This document shows, in pieces, positions 23,607-34,149 of a stretch of 64,000 nucleotides of DNA. Each line of letters starts with the position of its first letter. Positions within the stretch are counted from its first letter, which is position 1. This DNA is from Lota lota. Its lineage: Eukaryota > Chordata > Actinopteri > Gadiformes > Lotidae. Both the position numbers and the translations under genes were made by a program. The notes below the pieces were generated by a model. It had not been told where the DNA came from. It did no database searches and worked only from the letters and a program-made list of their open reading frames with translations. The stretch is from contig JACYXH010000256.1 in assembly GCA_026745465.1 (NCBI GenBank), positions 867,001 through 931,000 on the forward strand, given 5' to 3'.

Positions 23607-24535
23607 CCAGGGAAGTGGCGGAGCCGGGAAGGGGGAGACAGCGGACTAGGGGACCGGGGGTCTTTCCCGGCGGAGAACTGTGGGACCGGTAACCGGCGCT
23701 TGCGACCAGGAGGCCGTTGGGGCTTGGAACCAGGAGGCAGCTGCTGGGGCTCAGGAGGACACTGGGGCTCAGGGCCAGGAGACAACTGCTGCTGGGGCTT
23801 AGGAGGACACTGGGGCTGGAACTCGGGACCTGGAGACAACTGGGGCTTGGACTTGGGACCAGGAGACAACTGGGGCTTGGACTCCGGACCAGGAGACAAC
23901 TGGGGCTTGGACTCCGGACCAGGAGACAACTGGGGCTTGGACTCCGGACCACGAGACAACTGGGGCTTGGACTCGGGACCAGGAGACAACTGGGGCTTGA
24001 ACTCGGGAGGCAACTGCTGCCGGCGCTGGAGCTCAGGGCCAGGAGGGAACTGTTGCTGAGGCTCAGGGCCAGGAGGCCGCTGGAGCTTGGGCCTTTTCCC
24101 GGGAGAGTCCAGCTGAACCGGTAGCCGGCGCTTGCGGCCAGGAGTTCGCTGGGGCTTGGGAACAGGTGACCGCAGTTGCAGCGGAGCTGGTGGCCACGAG
24201 ACTGCGGCTGCAGCGGGTGTTGGTGGCCACAAGACTGCAGTTGCAGCGGGGGTTGGCGCCGGGAGGAAAAAAGACTGAGGTGAAGAAGGCGACGGAGAAG
24301 CGGGGAATAAAGAGAGGGAAGCCAAAGGCGAGCAGCGGTCGCGCTCGATGTGAGCCGCCAAAAGCCCCTCAATGTACTTCACATTCTCTTGAATGGAAGT
24401 AAATGGTGCTGCGGTTGCAGCCGGGGCTGGCGCCGAGAGGGAACCCGAGGACGAGCGGAGGTTGCGCCCATTATCCTCGAGGATAGCCAATATTCCCTGC
24501 ATCCATGTCGATGGTCTCCTGTCTGCTGGGTCCAT
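23603..24535 (-). CDS. 310-codon Pro/Gln-rich repeat protein of element B
   Basis: The ATG at 24535 lies 17 bases after the 5' LTR, the Gag start position, so this start is the natural one. Residues 1 to about 115 are non-repetitive: MDPAD, then TWMQGILAILEDNGRNLRSS, an Ala/Pro-rich spacer and YIEGLLAAHIERDR. Element C preserves this part closely (GILAILEDNGRNLRSS identical). Residues about 125-150 hold a basic motif (GRKRRLP) that could be a nuclear signal. Residues about 155-290 are tandem 10-residue repeats of the type PGPESKPQLS, then a second GRKRRLP and SPSPLSPPS. There is no zinc knuckle, protease or polymerase. It replaces Gag-Pol in a non-autonomous element; function unknown. Repeat DNA keeps several other frames open, so the conserved unique N-terminus is the real support. 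Confidence 0.55.
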   Translation of the reverse strand: MDPADRRPSTWMQGILAILEDNGRNLRSSSGSLSAPAPAATAAPFTSIQENVKYIEGLLAAHIERDRCSPLASLSLFPASPSPSSPQSFFLPAPTPAATAVLWPPTPAAAAVSWPPAPLQLRSPVPKPQRTPGRKRRLPVQLDSPGKRPKLQRPPGPEPQQQFPPGPELQRRQQLPPEFKPQLSPGPESKPQLSRGPESKPQLSPGPESKPQLSPGPESKPQLSPGPKSKPQLSPGPEFQPQCPPKPQQQLSPGPEPQCPPEPQQLPPGSKPQRPPGRKRRLPVPQFSAGKDPRSPSPLSPPSRLRHFPG

Positions 24536-24539
24536 CTTG

Positions 24540-24949
24540 GCTAGTTCGTACTGTTACGGTTACGAGACTAGGACCCAAACGCAAGACAAGGAAACCAACA
24601 GGGTGCGGGTACAAAAAGGGTTTATTTAGTCCAAGGTACAGGCAAGGGCAAGGCAGGCGAGTAGTCCAGTAGGCAGTTGGCAGGCGGGGAGTCAAGCAGG
24701 CAGAAGGACGTAGGCAGGCGGGTGGTCGGGCAGGCGAGGTTCCGGAAACAAGGAAGGCAGGCAGGCAGGAACGAGGAACAAGAACAGGAACAGGAACGAG
24801 AGCGGGAACATGAACGGGAGCGGAACCCGTAACGGGAACAAGAACGGGAGTGGGACCCGAAACAAGAAGTGGCAGGGACGTAGTTACCATGAGAGGTCAT
24901 ACAACATTACGAACTAGCACTGGCTCTGTGGGGAGCCAGTGCTTAAATA
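24540..24949 (-). promoter_or_regulatory. Element B primer-binding site, self-primer, hairpin and TATA box
   Basis: Primer-binding site gtacgaactagc (24551-24540, minus). Its complement gctagttcgta lies in the 5' LTR at 24918-24908, an 11-nt perfect match about 30 nt below the TATA-like tatttaa (24949-24943), where transcription should start. Between them is a perfect 10-bp stem, agcactggct/agccagtgct (24943-24934 and 24925-24916), with an 8-nt loop. Confidence 0.8.
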
Positions 24950-25100
24950 CTGTGGTGGGTGATTGGCTGATGAGCTGCCGGTGTGGGTAGACAGAGGGAA
25001 TGCACGTGGTGGCTAATTGATGACGGGAGCACGAGATGTAATGGCGGCTGGGTGCCACTAGATGGCGGAATTGGACAGAAACGGAGAGGGTCACGTTACA
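24552..25100 (-). repeat. Element B 5' LTR, 549 bp
   Basis: Complete LTR with TATA box, hairpin, and poly(A) signal aataaa on the minus strand near 24625. Confidence 0.92.
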
Positions 25101-25371
25101 AACGTACCCAGGTGCTGCTATCGGTATTTGAGAAATTAAGGAAATATATTTTATTATAATTAGTTATATAACTCGCAATAAGACACATTTTCGCTATTCC
25201 AGTCACTCCCGAAATTAAAACAAAATTAAATAGAGAAAACTCTCTCCCTGTCCGAGCCTGTCCTTTAAGTCGGGAATGGGGCCCTCTGCTTTCTCTCACA
25301 ATTGAGAAATGAAGGAACTATATTTTATATTAATTTAGGCTAGATCAGCCTGGCAAAATCTACATCAGGGT

Positions 25372-25860
25372 TCTCCCCAAACAATGTAGGCTAAAGTGGC
25401 GCAGTGCCACCATGCTCCTTTCCAACGCCACCTTGTTACATTTCATAATAGGGTCGAGGTCATTTAATGGACGTTGTTGTTTTTTCCCCATTTCATTTCT
25501 GAAACGGGCAAATTGGTTGAAAAAAAAACGTGTTATAATTGGAATACGTTGGAATAATGCTTAAAAAAACATAAGTGCTGTGTGTAGTAATTCTGTCTCT
25601 TTTGGAGACACTCTTGGTCGGACTCTGTTGTGGCAGAGCGCCAAAGCAGGTCGCCCACCAGACGAGCCGCTGTGCGTCGTGTGGTAGGAAAGAGAATGTC
25701 GGATGGTTCCAGTTTAACAGAATGGCAGTTGCCGGATAAAGGTTTTTGAGCAGTGCTGGAATTTATATCGCGGCTGCATGGTAGCGCCGGTGTGAGCGCT
25801 CTCATTGGAAACACTGCAGAAGTTCCAGTTAAGACGCACCCCTTTTAATGAGGTAGCCTA
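25372..25860. mobile_element. Possible hAT-like fragment
   Basis: cagggttctccccaaa at about 25366 and ttggaaacactg at about 25806 (reverse complement cagtgtttccaa) look like related hAT ends, but no matching 8-bp duplication was found. Low confidence. Confidence 0.25.
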
Positions 25861-26204
25861 ATGATCATGAAACTAAAAAAGGTGGTTTGCACATTGTGCA
25901 ACAAATGTTGCGTTACCACAACAGCCAACGTTTCCTCCCTCTTTGGAAAGTGGAAAAGTACACAAATCTGTTGCACCTGATAAAAATGATACTGTGTCCA
26001 CCTCTCGGGTAGAGTGCCAGTTTTCTATAATGAAGCGGATGCAGGGAGACTGGCGCTTAAGCCTTACTACAGGGACCATAGAACATCTCTTGGTCATCAA
26101 GTCACAGGGCTGTGCTCCTGCCGAGTATCAGTCAAGTGCTGTGGCAAGATGGTGGGTAGCTGGAGTTGCCAAAAGGAGGCCAAAGATGCACCAGAATCCC
26201 CCTG
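25861..26204 (+). pseudogene. Decayed hAT transposase: BED finger piece and C-terminal dimerisation piece
   Basis: From 25861 the plus frame reads VVCTLCNKCC...TTTANVSSLFGKW, resembling a BED zinc finger (C-x2-C, then NxSSL) used by hAT transposases to bind DNA; it stops at a TGA near 25978. In another frame 25943-26204 encodes FSIMKRMQGDWRLSLTTG, LLVIKSQG and ARWW, typical of the C-terminal hAT dimerisation region. The catalytic RNase-H-like core between them is missing, so this is a deletion derivative. Element D interrupts it right after the RRPK-type end. Confidence 0.55.
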
Positions 26205-26671
26205 TGTTACACCGCCCACTGCCACCACCTAGCGGGCTCCGGCTGCCACTTCTCCACGTGCTTCTGTTTACACACCTGCCAGCAATCATCAATCATCAAT
26301 CTACGCACCCTATTTCACCACCGCATTTCCTAGCAGCCGGCGCCAGTTTGTTGTTACTTTCCACCCGGTAGTATCTTCGTTCCCACAATTCTGACTCTTG
26401 TTGTTCTCTCCCTGCCTGTCCCTAACTTGTCCTCTTCCTGTGTCCAGCTTCCCTCTGGATTCCTGTACCTGTTGTTGAACTACACCTGCCCGACCACCCG
26501 CCTATCATCTAGCCCCTGTCTGCCTGACTGCCCGCCTGCCGCCGAACTCTTGCCCGCCTGACCACGACTAGCCCTGCCCCTGTCTGCTTCCCGTGAATAA
26601 ATCCCTTTGAACCTTCCTACGTCTCTGTCTCTTGTGTCTTGCATTTGGGTCCCTCGTTCCATACCATAACA
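26205..26671 (+). repeat. Element D 5' LTR, 467 bp
   Basis: TG...CA ends; poly(A) signal aataaa near 26596; presumed R start gccagtttgt at 26342-26351, complementary to the primer-binding site gtacgaactggc (26672-26683) over 10 pairs with one G-U. Confidence 0.9.
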
Positions 26672-26687
26672 GTACGAACTGGCCACC

Positions 26688-27062
26688 ATGGACCCTGCAG
26701 ACACTGAGACCCTGCGCCAGGTAATCTCCCGCCAGGGGGCTCTCCTTGGGCAACATGATCAGGCCCTTCAGGAGATCGCCTCTAACATCTGGGAGTTTGC
26801 CCAAGCTGTCCGTGAACTCCGCACTCCGCCGTCTTCCGCCATTACATCGGAACTCCAACCCCCAGCCCCCGCTCCACTACCTTTCGTTCGTGAGCCATCG
26901 GTTCTGACCCAAGAGTGCTACAACGGTGACCTGGGTTCCTGCCGTTCGTTCTTATTACAATGTTCCCTGGTCTTCGAGCGTCAGCCAAATACCTACTCCA
27001 CCGACCGATCCCCCTGTTATTCCCTACTACGCCTGAAACAGGTAATGGCAAGGAAGGTTTGA
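26688..27062 (+). pseudogene. Truncated sushi-type Gag
   Basis: The ATG at 26688 sits in a good context (ccaccATGg) 16 bases after the LTR. Residues 1-40 form a helical segment (LRQVISRQG...ALQEIASNIWEFAQAVREL); a Pro-rich linker follows; residues about 78-104 carry CYNGDLGSCRSFLLQCSLVF and QPNTYSTDR. This is the capsid N-terminal signature of Tf1/sushi Gag, also seen in the domesticated mammalian RTL/PEG10 genes. The real Gag ends near 27003; the last 17-20 codons come from junction and LTR sequence. A full Gag has a larger capsid and usually a zinc knuckle, both absent. Confidence 0.8.
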
Positions 27063-27082
27063 AATCCCTTCAAACCTTCCTT
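27050..27082. repeat. 13-bp perfect inverted repeat at the element D deletion junction
   Basis: aaggaaggtttga (27050-27062) and tcaaaccttcctt (27070-27082) are perfect inverted arms with a 7-nt centre. The right arm belongs to the 3' LTR; the left arm looks like its inverted copy. Confidence 0.85.
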
Positions 27083-27139
27083 CGTCTCCGTCTCTTGTGT
27101 CTTGCATTTGGGTCCCTCGTTCCGTACCATAACACCCTG

Positions 27140-28229
27140 GTTCCCCATGAAACGATGAGGACTCTGATTAAATTGAATTGATTGATCAAATTGAAAATGT
27201 TTTTCAAAATTACTTGTACATTTTAGTGCCCCGAGGCTTCAATGATTGTACTGATGGTATGTGACTCAACCTTTTCTTAACCTTAGTATGAAAAACAAAC
27301 TATTATTTTGATGAAAAATTGTGTGTTACACTGTTTATTAAAAAGGCATTAATGCTTTTAGAAATGGATTGGTCTAAAATTACGAAATTCCAGGCATGTT
27401 TGGATACTTTCAAAATCTGGCTTACTCTGGCTGGTTTTTCCAAGTTGCCCACCATAACTTTAATTGTATAAATATAATGTTGACAACGCCAACTTGGGTC
27501 AAAGCCCAAGGAAATAAATAGGTGTGGTGTAGGTTACATAATCATATTCAATTTAAGGTGATACAAATTAAAATTAAAATATTTAATGCTGTTATTCATT
27601 GAACAGCTTTTGACAATTTACCAAACCAACGTACTGATGAGGGGACGTACTGCAATGCAGGGGAAACCCACTCGTCCATTCAAGGTGCGTTAATGTACAG
27701 AAATGCTTGGCATTAACCACATGCAGTGCAAGGAGTGACCCTGGTACAAATATGGACGCCACACTTAAATCATAAAAGTAATATATTACTATATATTCAT
27801 ATCATATATAAACCACCACTTCCCCACCCCTGAACAGTAAAAGCTAAACGCATAAATGCAAAGACTGAGTATGCTGACTAGTAACAAGTAAAAGGGCAAC
27901 TCAGTCAAAACAGAAACTCAATAAAGGAAGCAGCTTGATGGAACCTTGGCATGAATAGGATCCTGAAACATAAACCACTCGGAACAATAAAAGAAACAAA
28001 AGTTAACATCAACAGTAAAAGACATAATTCACAAAACAATAAAACAGCGGCTCACTTTTTTTTTAACTTTTTTTTTTACGTAAGCTACTCTTGGGCTACA
28101 CAAACAATGAGGGATTGGAAAATACTTAGCTGAACTTGCCCAGCTGCATCTATTTAACAGAAGTTGGCAACTGCATTGCCCAAGCATGGTCACTGGAGCC
28201 AATTAGAGGGTGTGGCCTCAATCAGGTTT
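27140..28229. other. Intergenic stretch, nothing recognised
   Basis: AT-rich unique sequence; no gene seen. It may include the 3' part of the hAT interrupted by element D. Confidence 0.4.
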
Positions 28230-28430
28230 CTACCTTTTACATAAGCATTTATAAGTTACAGTTAAAGGCTGGAATGATTGATTCAGGTAGTAAGAAAGCA
28301 TTAGTTAAGACTTTTGTGTGAGCTCATCTAAAATGAGGACTATCTTTGCCATAATAAGCATTTATAAATTACATTTTAAGGCTGGAAATGCCTCAACTAG
28401 CATTGCAGCAGTACCGATAAACTCACCCAA
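28230..28430. repeat. AT-rich dispersed repeat related to 7691-8260
   Basis: Two copies of ataagcatttataa-gttaca/attaca (28240 and 28356) plus gcattgcagcagtacc (28401). The last phrase is the reverse complement of text at about 7840. Confidence 0.4.
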
Positions 28431-28598
28431 AATACACCCAAATTAAGGTTTAGAACTACCTGAAGTAATCATTGCAGAATTATTTCTAACAAAAGACAGG
28501 ACGATGAAGTAATTTAGTGTAATTTAGTTGTAAATCTTAGCAGTTCACAATTATGGTCACAAAGTTGCTAGTCAAAATGGATGAAAAAATTAATATTA

Positions 28599-28672
28599 CT
28601 GCTCAAAAAAATAAAGGGAACACTTAAACAACACAATGTAACTCCAAGTGTTCCCTTTATTTTTTTGACCAG
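28599..28672. mobile_element. 74-bp palindromic MITE (Tc1/mariner-like, TA target)
   Basis: ctgctcaaaaaaataaaggg...aagtgttccctttatt...ttgaccag with TA on both sides. Arms are 27 bp with two or so mismatches and a 20-nt centre. Same length and same centre as 50323-50396. Confidence 0.85.
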
Positions 28673-28855
28673 TATATATTAGCACCACTGTCAGGTGAAC
28701 TAATGGAAACAAACACACCCAATAATACTGCAAGGGCTTCAGTTCCAAATGGAAAGTTGCAAAGAGCTAAGAAATCATTTCATTTCAGCCTTTCAATTTC
28801 AGGAAAGGTGAAAGCAAGCCAGAGCAATTGAAAGCGGGCATGGGGTGGTGGGGGC

Positions 28856-28877
28856 GGGGGGGGGGGGGGGGGGGGGG
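28856..28877. repeat. (G)22 tract
   Basis: Uninterrupted G run following tggtgggggc. Confidence 0.93.
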
Positions 28878-29494
28878 TTGAATGAGGATAGAGTGAAACA
28901 GTCGAGGAAATAGGTATCATCCGGCACCTCAAAATGTATCAATTTGTATTTCATTGGTTCAATTTGAAGCCCTACTCGTACAGACACGCTTGTCCGTGTA
29001 GTCACTGCTCCCAATGTGAGAGCAATCAAAGACAGCACATTCTTGCAGGCTTTGATCTCTTATCTGTTTACAACCTAGGTACTGTAGATGACCACATCCT
29101 GCATTGTAAATGGCTACACATTTAGTTTGGGAAGCAGCCGTGTTGGACTTCAGGAAACTATGCTTGATGTGTTAGCTTCCATGTATTATGGGGTTGTATT
29201 ATTAACAGGAAAACAAGCACATACAGGTGCTACAGTCAATGTGGTTAGTCAAATTATTTGGACTTGAGGATGAATTTAAAGTGGTTCGAGAACACTTAAG
29301 TGGTGAATGCATCCTGATATTACTCACATTGCATATATATCACCCAGCAGCTGAGGGCGATTTCCATCTGCAACCTTTAAATGAACATGGTGTTCAGTAC
29401 AGTTACCCTCCAGTACAGATGCATATGTAATATCTTCATGGGAGTATGTCTCAAATCGTACAGATATGATGAACTTTTTAACAACCCCCCGCAC

Positions 29495-29499
<5 letters not shown>
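28878..29499. other. Intergenic stretch, nothing recognised
   Basis: Unique sequence, no gene supported. Confidence 0.4.

Positions 29500-29571
<72 letters not shown>
29500..29571. repeat. (CA)36 microsatellite
   Basis: Perfect CA run preceded by an imperfect gcacacacgc segment. Confidence 0.96.
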
Positions 29572-29572
<1 letters not shown>

Positions 29573-30748
29573 CACTTCAGTGTAAAGCTTACAATCTAAT
29601 CCAATGGGGAAGTACTTTTTTCCCTTTGTGAACATGATGGCATTGATGATATTAAATAGAAAAGTATAAGCGGGGGGATTCAAGAGGTCTTGCAGAGCTG
29701 GGAACTGCATGGGAAGATTGGAAGATTTAAAGGAAAAGTCACTGTAAATACATATCTTTAATGTGCCATGAGCTGGAACGGTACACAAAAAGCTGCCTAG
29801 CGCCGTGAAGGATCACATGATTAACTGAGATCAACCAATGAATTGCATCTCTGTGTGGAGAAACGATTGTCAAGTCCATGATTTGTACCTACTATGTTCA
29901 CGGCACTTTGACTCTTGCTAAAAGACGGAAATACAAAAACGTGCTACAATGTGCCAGGGAACACGGTGCGGTAGGAAAACCATGGGTTGAATGCATGAAA
30001 TATGACTTTCTGTTGCGTGTGTTATTAATTTTGTGCTATTCAATTCTGAGTCTCAAGACTCATTTGTTCAAATGATACTCTCGCTTTTCTTATAAATTGG
30101 GATTTGCTGCCAGCTAGAATAGGCACATGAGGCTGCATAGTAGTGTCGCTATTGCCTGTAGAAGTAGACAGTTACCCCCCATAACACAGTCAAATGTGAA
30201 TTTAGTTTTATAGCAGACTCGTCTAGTAACATTAACACCTGGAGTGTGTATGCTGCGATGAACTAAAAGTAAGCTCATTTGATTCTGTAGTCCTTGGGAC
30301 GTATAGCCGACTTAGACCGCTACTGGTGAACACTAGAGCAACTGAAAGTGACAAGGACACTCGTCGTGTGTTGACCACTTTACCCCAACAGTAGAACAGC
30401 TGTAGAACATTAGTGCCTCCAGCATCTCCTGTGGGGCTTTCTAACCACGCGCCACCATATGCGCCAAATAATTGTTCTATTTTGTTCCAGACTATAAGAG
30501 CACACGGACCAAACCCCCTTCCTCCCACCAAAAGAAAAAACGGTCTCATTTATATTCTGCAGTAAACTTGAGGGTGTCTTGAGTCTTGAGGATGTGGGTA
30601 GTAGTAGGTAGTGGACCCCCCCCCCCTCAGGGTCAGTGTCCGAGCCCAGGCTGAAAGTGTTTCTCCGTGGTTAATGTGATGTGTCCCCCTGGGCTCCCTG
30701 ATTTTCAAGGTCCTAGCCACGGTAATGCTAGGCTATAACAGGATTACA
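29572..30748. other. Intergenic stretch, nothing firm
   Basis: No gene recognised. Contains a C11 tract (30616-30626). A 105-codon minus frame at 30232-30549 has no known motif. Confidence 0.4.
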
Positions 30749-30785
30749 CCCCCCCCCCCCCCGTCCGTCCGTCCGTCCGTCCGTC
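30749..30785. repeat. (C)14 followed by (CCGT)6
   Basis: C run directly continuing into tetranucleotide gtcc repeats. Confidence 0.93.
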
Positions 30786-33751
30786 TCAATCTCCCGCCAT
30801 ATTCCTATTGCACTACATCAGTGATTAGCGAGTGTAATGCAATGTAGCATAGCGTTTTTAATAGTCAGCTGTTTTAGCTGACTCCTTTATAGGCCAAAAG
30901 ATCTTGTGTTTTAGAGTTTTCGTGTCCCTCACTAGAAAAAATAATAGCCTACAACTGGGTAAAAATTGTATAATTTGCTTAAACGACTTCTTTGATCAAA
31001 TATGGAATTATTGAATGCATGAAACAGTTTGGAAATTGACACAACATTAGCATCCGCCAGCTCAGCACTTCAACACTACTGTTTTTATAGCATATTATAC
31101 ATAGCCGTATTGTATTCTAATATCACATTTATACATATTTAAAGGGGAAAATGATTTATGACTGGGAAACTTTATTCATGTTCACCAGCAGCAAAACAAT
31201 GAAGGAGCTGGACTTCATAGAGAGCCACCTCCTAAGCATCTATTTTAAGTATTATTTGCTAGTTTTCACGTTATTTAAACTTGTAATTACAATAGAATGG
31301 ATGGCATTAAAGGAGGCACTGAGAGATTACTTATACTCTTCTGTTCCTGACACAAAGATCAGAGTTGTTCATCTTTGCCCGTCTGAGGGCGCAAGGTTAG
31401 GGAGCATGAAGTGGCTTGAGACCGCAACAGCCAAGAAATAAACTCCAATGGATTTGAAACTTCATTTGGATGATCCATCATCACTTTGTCCCTGTTGTTA
31501 GTTACATTTGTTCACACTTTTTGAGACGTTGGGCTAACATGCACAAGGCAACACGATGCAGTATCTCAGGTAATATGACCACAGATCATAATAGACATTC
31601 GTTTTTAATTGAAAGCAATTAATGTCTACTGCTTTGACACCCTTGATTGTTGCCTGAGCACTTTTCATTGTTTGCTGCTGCTTCTTTGGAGACCTTTCTG
31701 ACACTGAGATGAATTCCTTAAGAATTAGTGAGTACGTGGTTATAATAATGTTAGTTAAAAATACGTTTTCACTCCTGCATTGTGCCATTTAAAGGTTCAA
31801 ATCCTGTGGGAAATAAACACGTCATTCACAAGTCAGCAATATATAGAAATTGACGTGTTGAAACATATCGAAATTTTTAATTTGAAGCTATTGAAGACAG
31901 TATTCGAGTTTAACACTGTTCTCTACCGGCTAGACAGGCCGTGACATGGGCTGAGCAATGTGCATAGAAAGAAACGACACATTCACAGCGTTGTCTCACT
32001 TTTGTTCATTAGAAGTACCGAGACCAGCTTTTTATAGTGATCATCATTGAATGCATCAGTACAGAGTTCAGGTACAAGCACAGAAGGTGAACATGCATCA
32101 AATAATTGAGCAAAAATATATGTTTTTTATGAGTTTTGGGGGGCTGAAATGCCTTTCCTTCCCTGAACCTGAACCAATCAGAGCCGTGTATTACACCCCC
32201 ACGACCAGTGACGTGGATGTAAAGTAAACCTTACTAGGAAGTGGCGAACTTCAGCCAAAACACCAGCTATTGTTCAGGTCAGCGATTGGCCAGCCTTGCA
32301 CACTGGTCCACTGCAGGGCCAGTACAGGGTTAGGCAAACCCCTTTGCATATGTCCTTGTCTGTCGTCTGTTTCTACACTCAGAATGATGGTTTAAACTCT
32401 AGCTCTGCGTTCACCACTACCTGCTATTTCGCTCTATTCTCCTGCCATTATTTCATAGGTTGCTTGACTTGCCAACATGGTAGCATAATATATACTAACT
32501 ACAATATAGCCTACTACCATTTTACTTCAGTTGTATGCTGTAGCTTTTATTGTACTAAATCCTAGTAGATGAACCAGATCAGATCTTACCCGGTATAACT
32601 GCTGTTTGATTTCATCCCAATCTACCCAAACGATATCGGATGGTGCCATAATTTACCATTCATCCTCTGATACCCTTATGTGTTTGTAGTATTTGTTGTA
32701 GATGGGATTGTGTTATACTTAACTGCTTACAATTGTCGGTTTTTTGTAAGGTTAAATTAATCTAAAGAAACTATTTCAGTATTATAGTTTCACCCTCAAA
32801 AATAAAAGCCACTGAAGGGGAAGGGGTCTGTCTTTTAGAATAGTATTTCACATTACAATGATTATTACTATTGTTTTCAGAGTCCACTAAGCAATTGCAA
32901 GGAGGAATAAAGTGACAAAGAGCCTGTGCCTGTTAAGACAAACTAAATGGTCCCCAGGTCCCTCACAATGTCCTCTGACATTATGAGATACCAGTAACAA
33001 GGTTGGTAGGGCTGATACTGGTCTCCTGAAAACAAACGGCCCCAGTTTATGACTTGGCTAGCTTTGCTTTGTTTCATAGAGGTCGGTCTGAAAGGTACAC
33101 AATGTTTTGGGTGACAGTATAACTGCCGCTTTTTTTCAAACCATTTTATCACCCTAAAGTAGAATTATTTGTACTGTATTTTTTGGCAATGGTAGTTCAC
33201 GTTGTTCCTTTTAGTTGATGCTTTAAATCATACACTTTTCATTTGAATTTGGTCGTTTCTTTTGCTTTGTTTTTATAAAACGAAAGGGAGAAAAACACAC
33301 TTCCTCCTACTTCTCTTGGCCTTATTAATCTCCCTTTCCCAAGCGTATTAAACCAAAGAAGCAGAAGACAATAGGGTGAGGTTTTAAACCTTGTGAGTAA
33401 GCAAGCGTGAGAGAGGAAGTAGGGGGAGGACGGGCATGCATGTGGGAGCCTCCGAGACAGAGTGACTTATCCACAGCGGCTCTCTACTGATTATTTGCAG
33501 ACCACGTCATTTACTAACGACTCACCACGCATGTTGCGCTACTGATGGTTTGATGATTTGCAGCCGCAGGGGGCTGTGATTGATGATTTACAGGTGAGCG
33601 TTGTGTCAATATAATTCCCAGGATGCACTGGCTTTTCAGCATTTCCTCCCTATGCATTTGACATTGTGTGGGGTACCTTCTGTATTACATTTATTTCACA
33701 GCATTAGTGGTTGTAGAAAGCTAGGGACTTGCTCTGATGAGGGTTTTCAAG
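30786..33751. other. Intergenic stretch, nothing firm
   Basis: Unique sequence without supported genes. The part at 33290-33600 is GC-balanced, repeat-free and rich in words such as gattaatctccc-like and tgattgatgatttac; it could be conserved non-coding DNA. Frames at 31151-31441 and 32296-32565 show no known motif. Confidence 0.35.
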
Positions 33752-34079
33752 CAGGGACGCACCGATACCGGTACTCAGACTCGGGGCTGATACTGTGCTC
33801 ATGTACTCGTCCTCGTAAAACGTGTGCGATACAACCACCCGATACCACTTTACGCAACGTGACGTAACGATGAACCCAAAACGTTGTTTTTATTTTTTAT
33901 AACGTAATTTGTCCTGTATGATCGTCAACACAGTAATCTATTCCATTGTATCACTGTTACTGAAATAAGTCCCCACGTTAGAGGAAAAGAAAGGGGGCGG
34001 CGCGGTGTGTGTGGACGTGTGGAGCTCTGTCTGGGCAGCGGTTGACTGTGGAGTCGGAGAGAAAGTTGAGCTTTTCGGA

Positions 34080-34149
<70 letters not shown>

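Larger units (their letters stand above)
22826..25100 (-). mobile_element. Element B: young non-autonomous Tf1/sushi-type LTR element
   Basis: Minus-strand element bounded by TGTAACGTGACC and CCGTAACA, with a perfect 5-bp duplication aacgt (22821-22825 and 25101-25105). LTRs are 22826-23370 (3') and 24552-25100 (5'); by eye they differ by about five substitutions, a 6-bp repeat-unit indel and a 10-bp deletion, so insertion was recent. The 1.18-kb interior holds a primer-binding site, one long Pro/Gln-rich frame, a damaged chromodomain and a polypurine tract (23371-23382). No enzyme domains are present. Confidence 0.93.
22744..25140. mobile_element. hAT-type element fragment split by element B
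   Basis: tagggatgggtaccgaaacccggta at 22744 is a typical hAT terminal sequence of teleosts. The fragment is interrupted at 22825 by element B and resumes at 25101 (aacgtaccca...ctatcggtatttgag). The right terminus was not identified. Confidence 0.5.
26205..27134 (+). mobile_element. Element D: truncated Tf1/sushi-type element with Gag remnant
   Basis: Bounded by tgttacaccgccc and ccgtaccataaca with a perfect 5-bp duplication ccctg (26200-26204 and 27135-27139). It contains a complete 5' LTR (26205-26671), a Gag start, and only the last 73 bp of the 3' LTR (27062-27134). The duplication shows the deleted form either inserted as such or lost its middle later. Confidence 0.92.

Noticed and set aside
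29324-29788. 154-codon minus frame with Cys/Val run
   Set aside because: More than a quarter is CA repeat; the rest has no motif or splice support.
33183-33206. tttggcaatggtagttcacg resembles mature miR-182
   Set aside because: It lacks two bases of the mature sequence, and I see no complementary arm within about 60 nt on either side, so no precursor hairpin.
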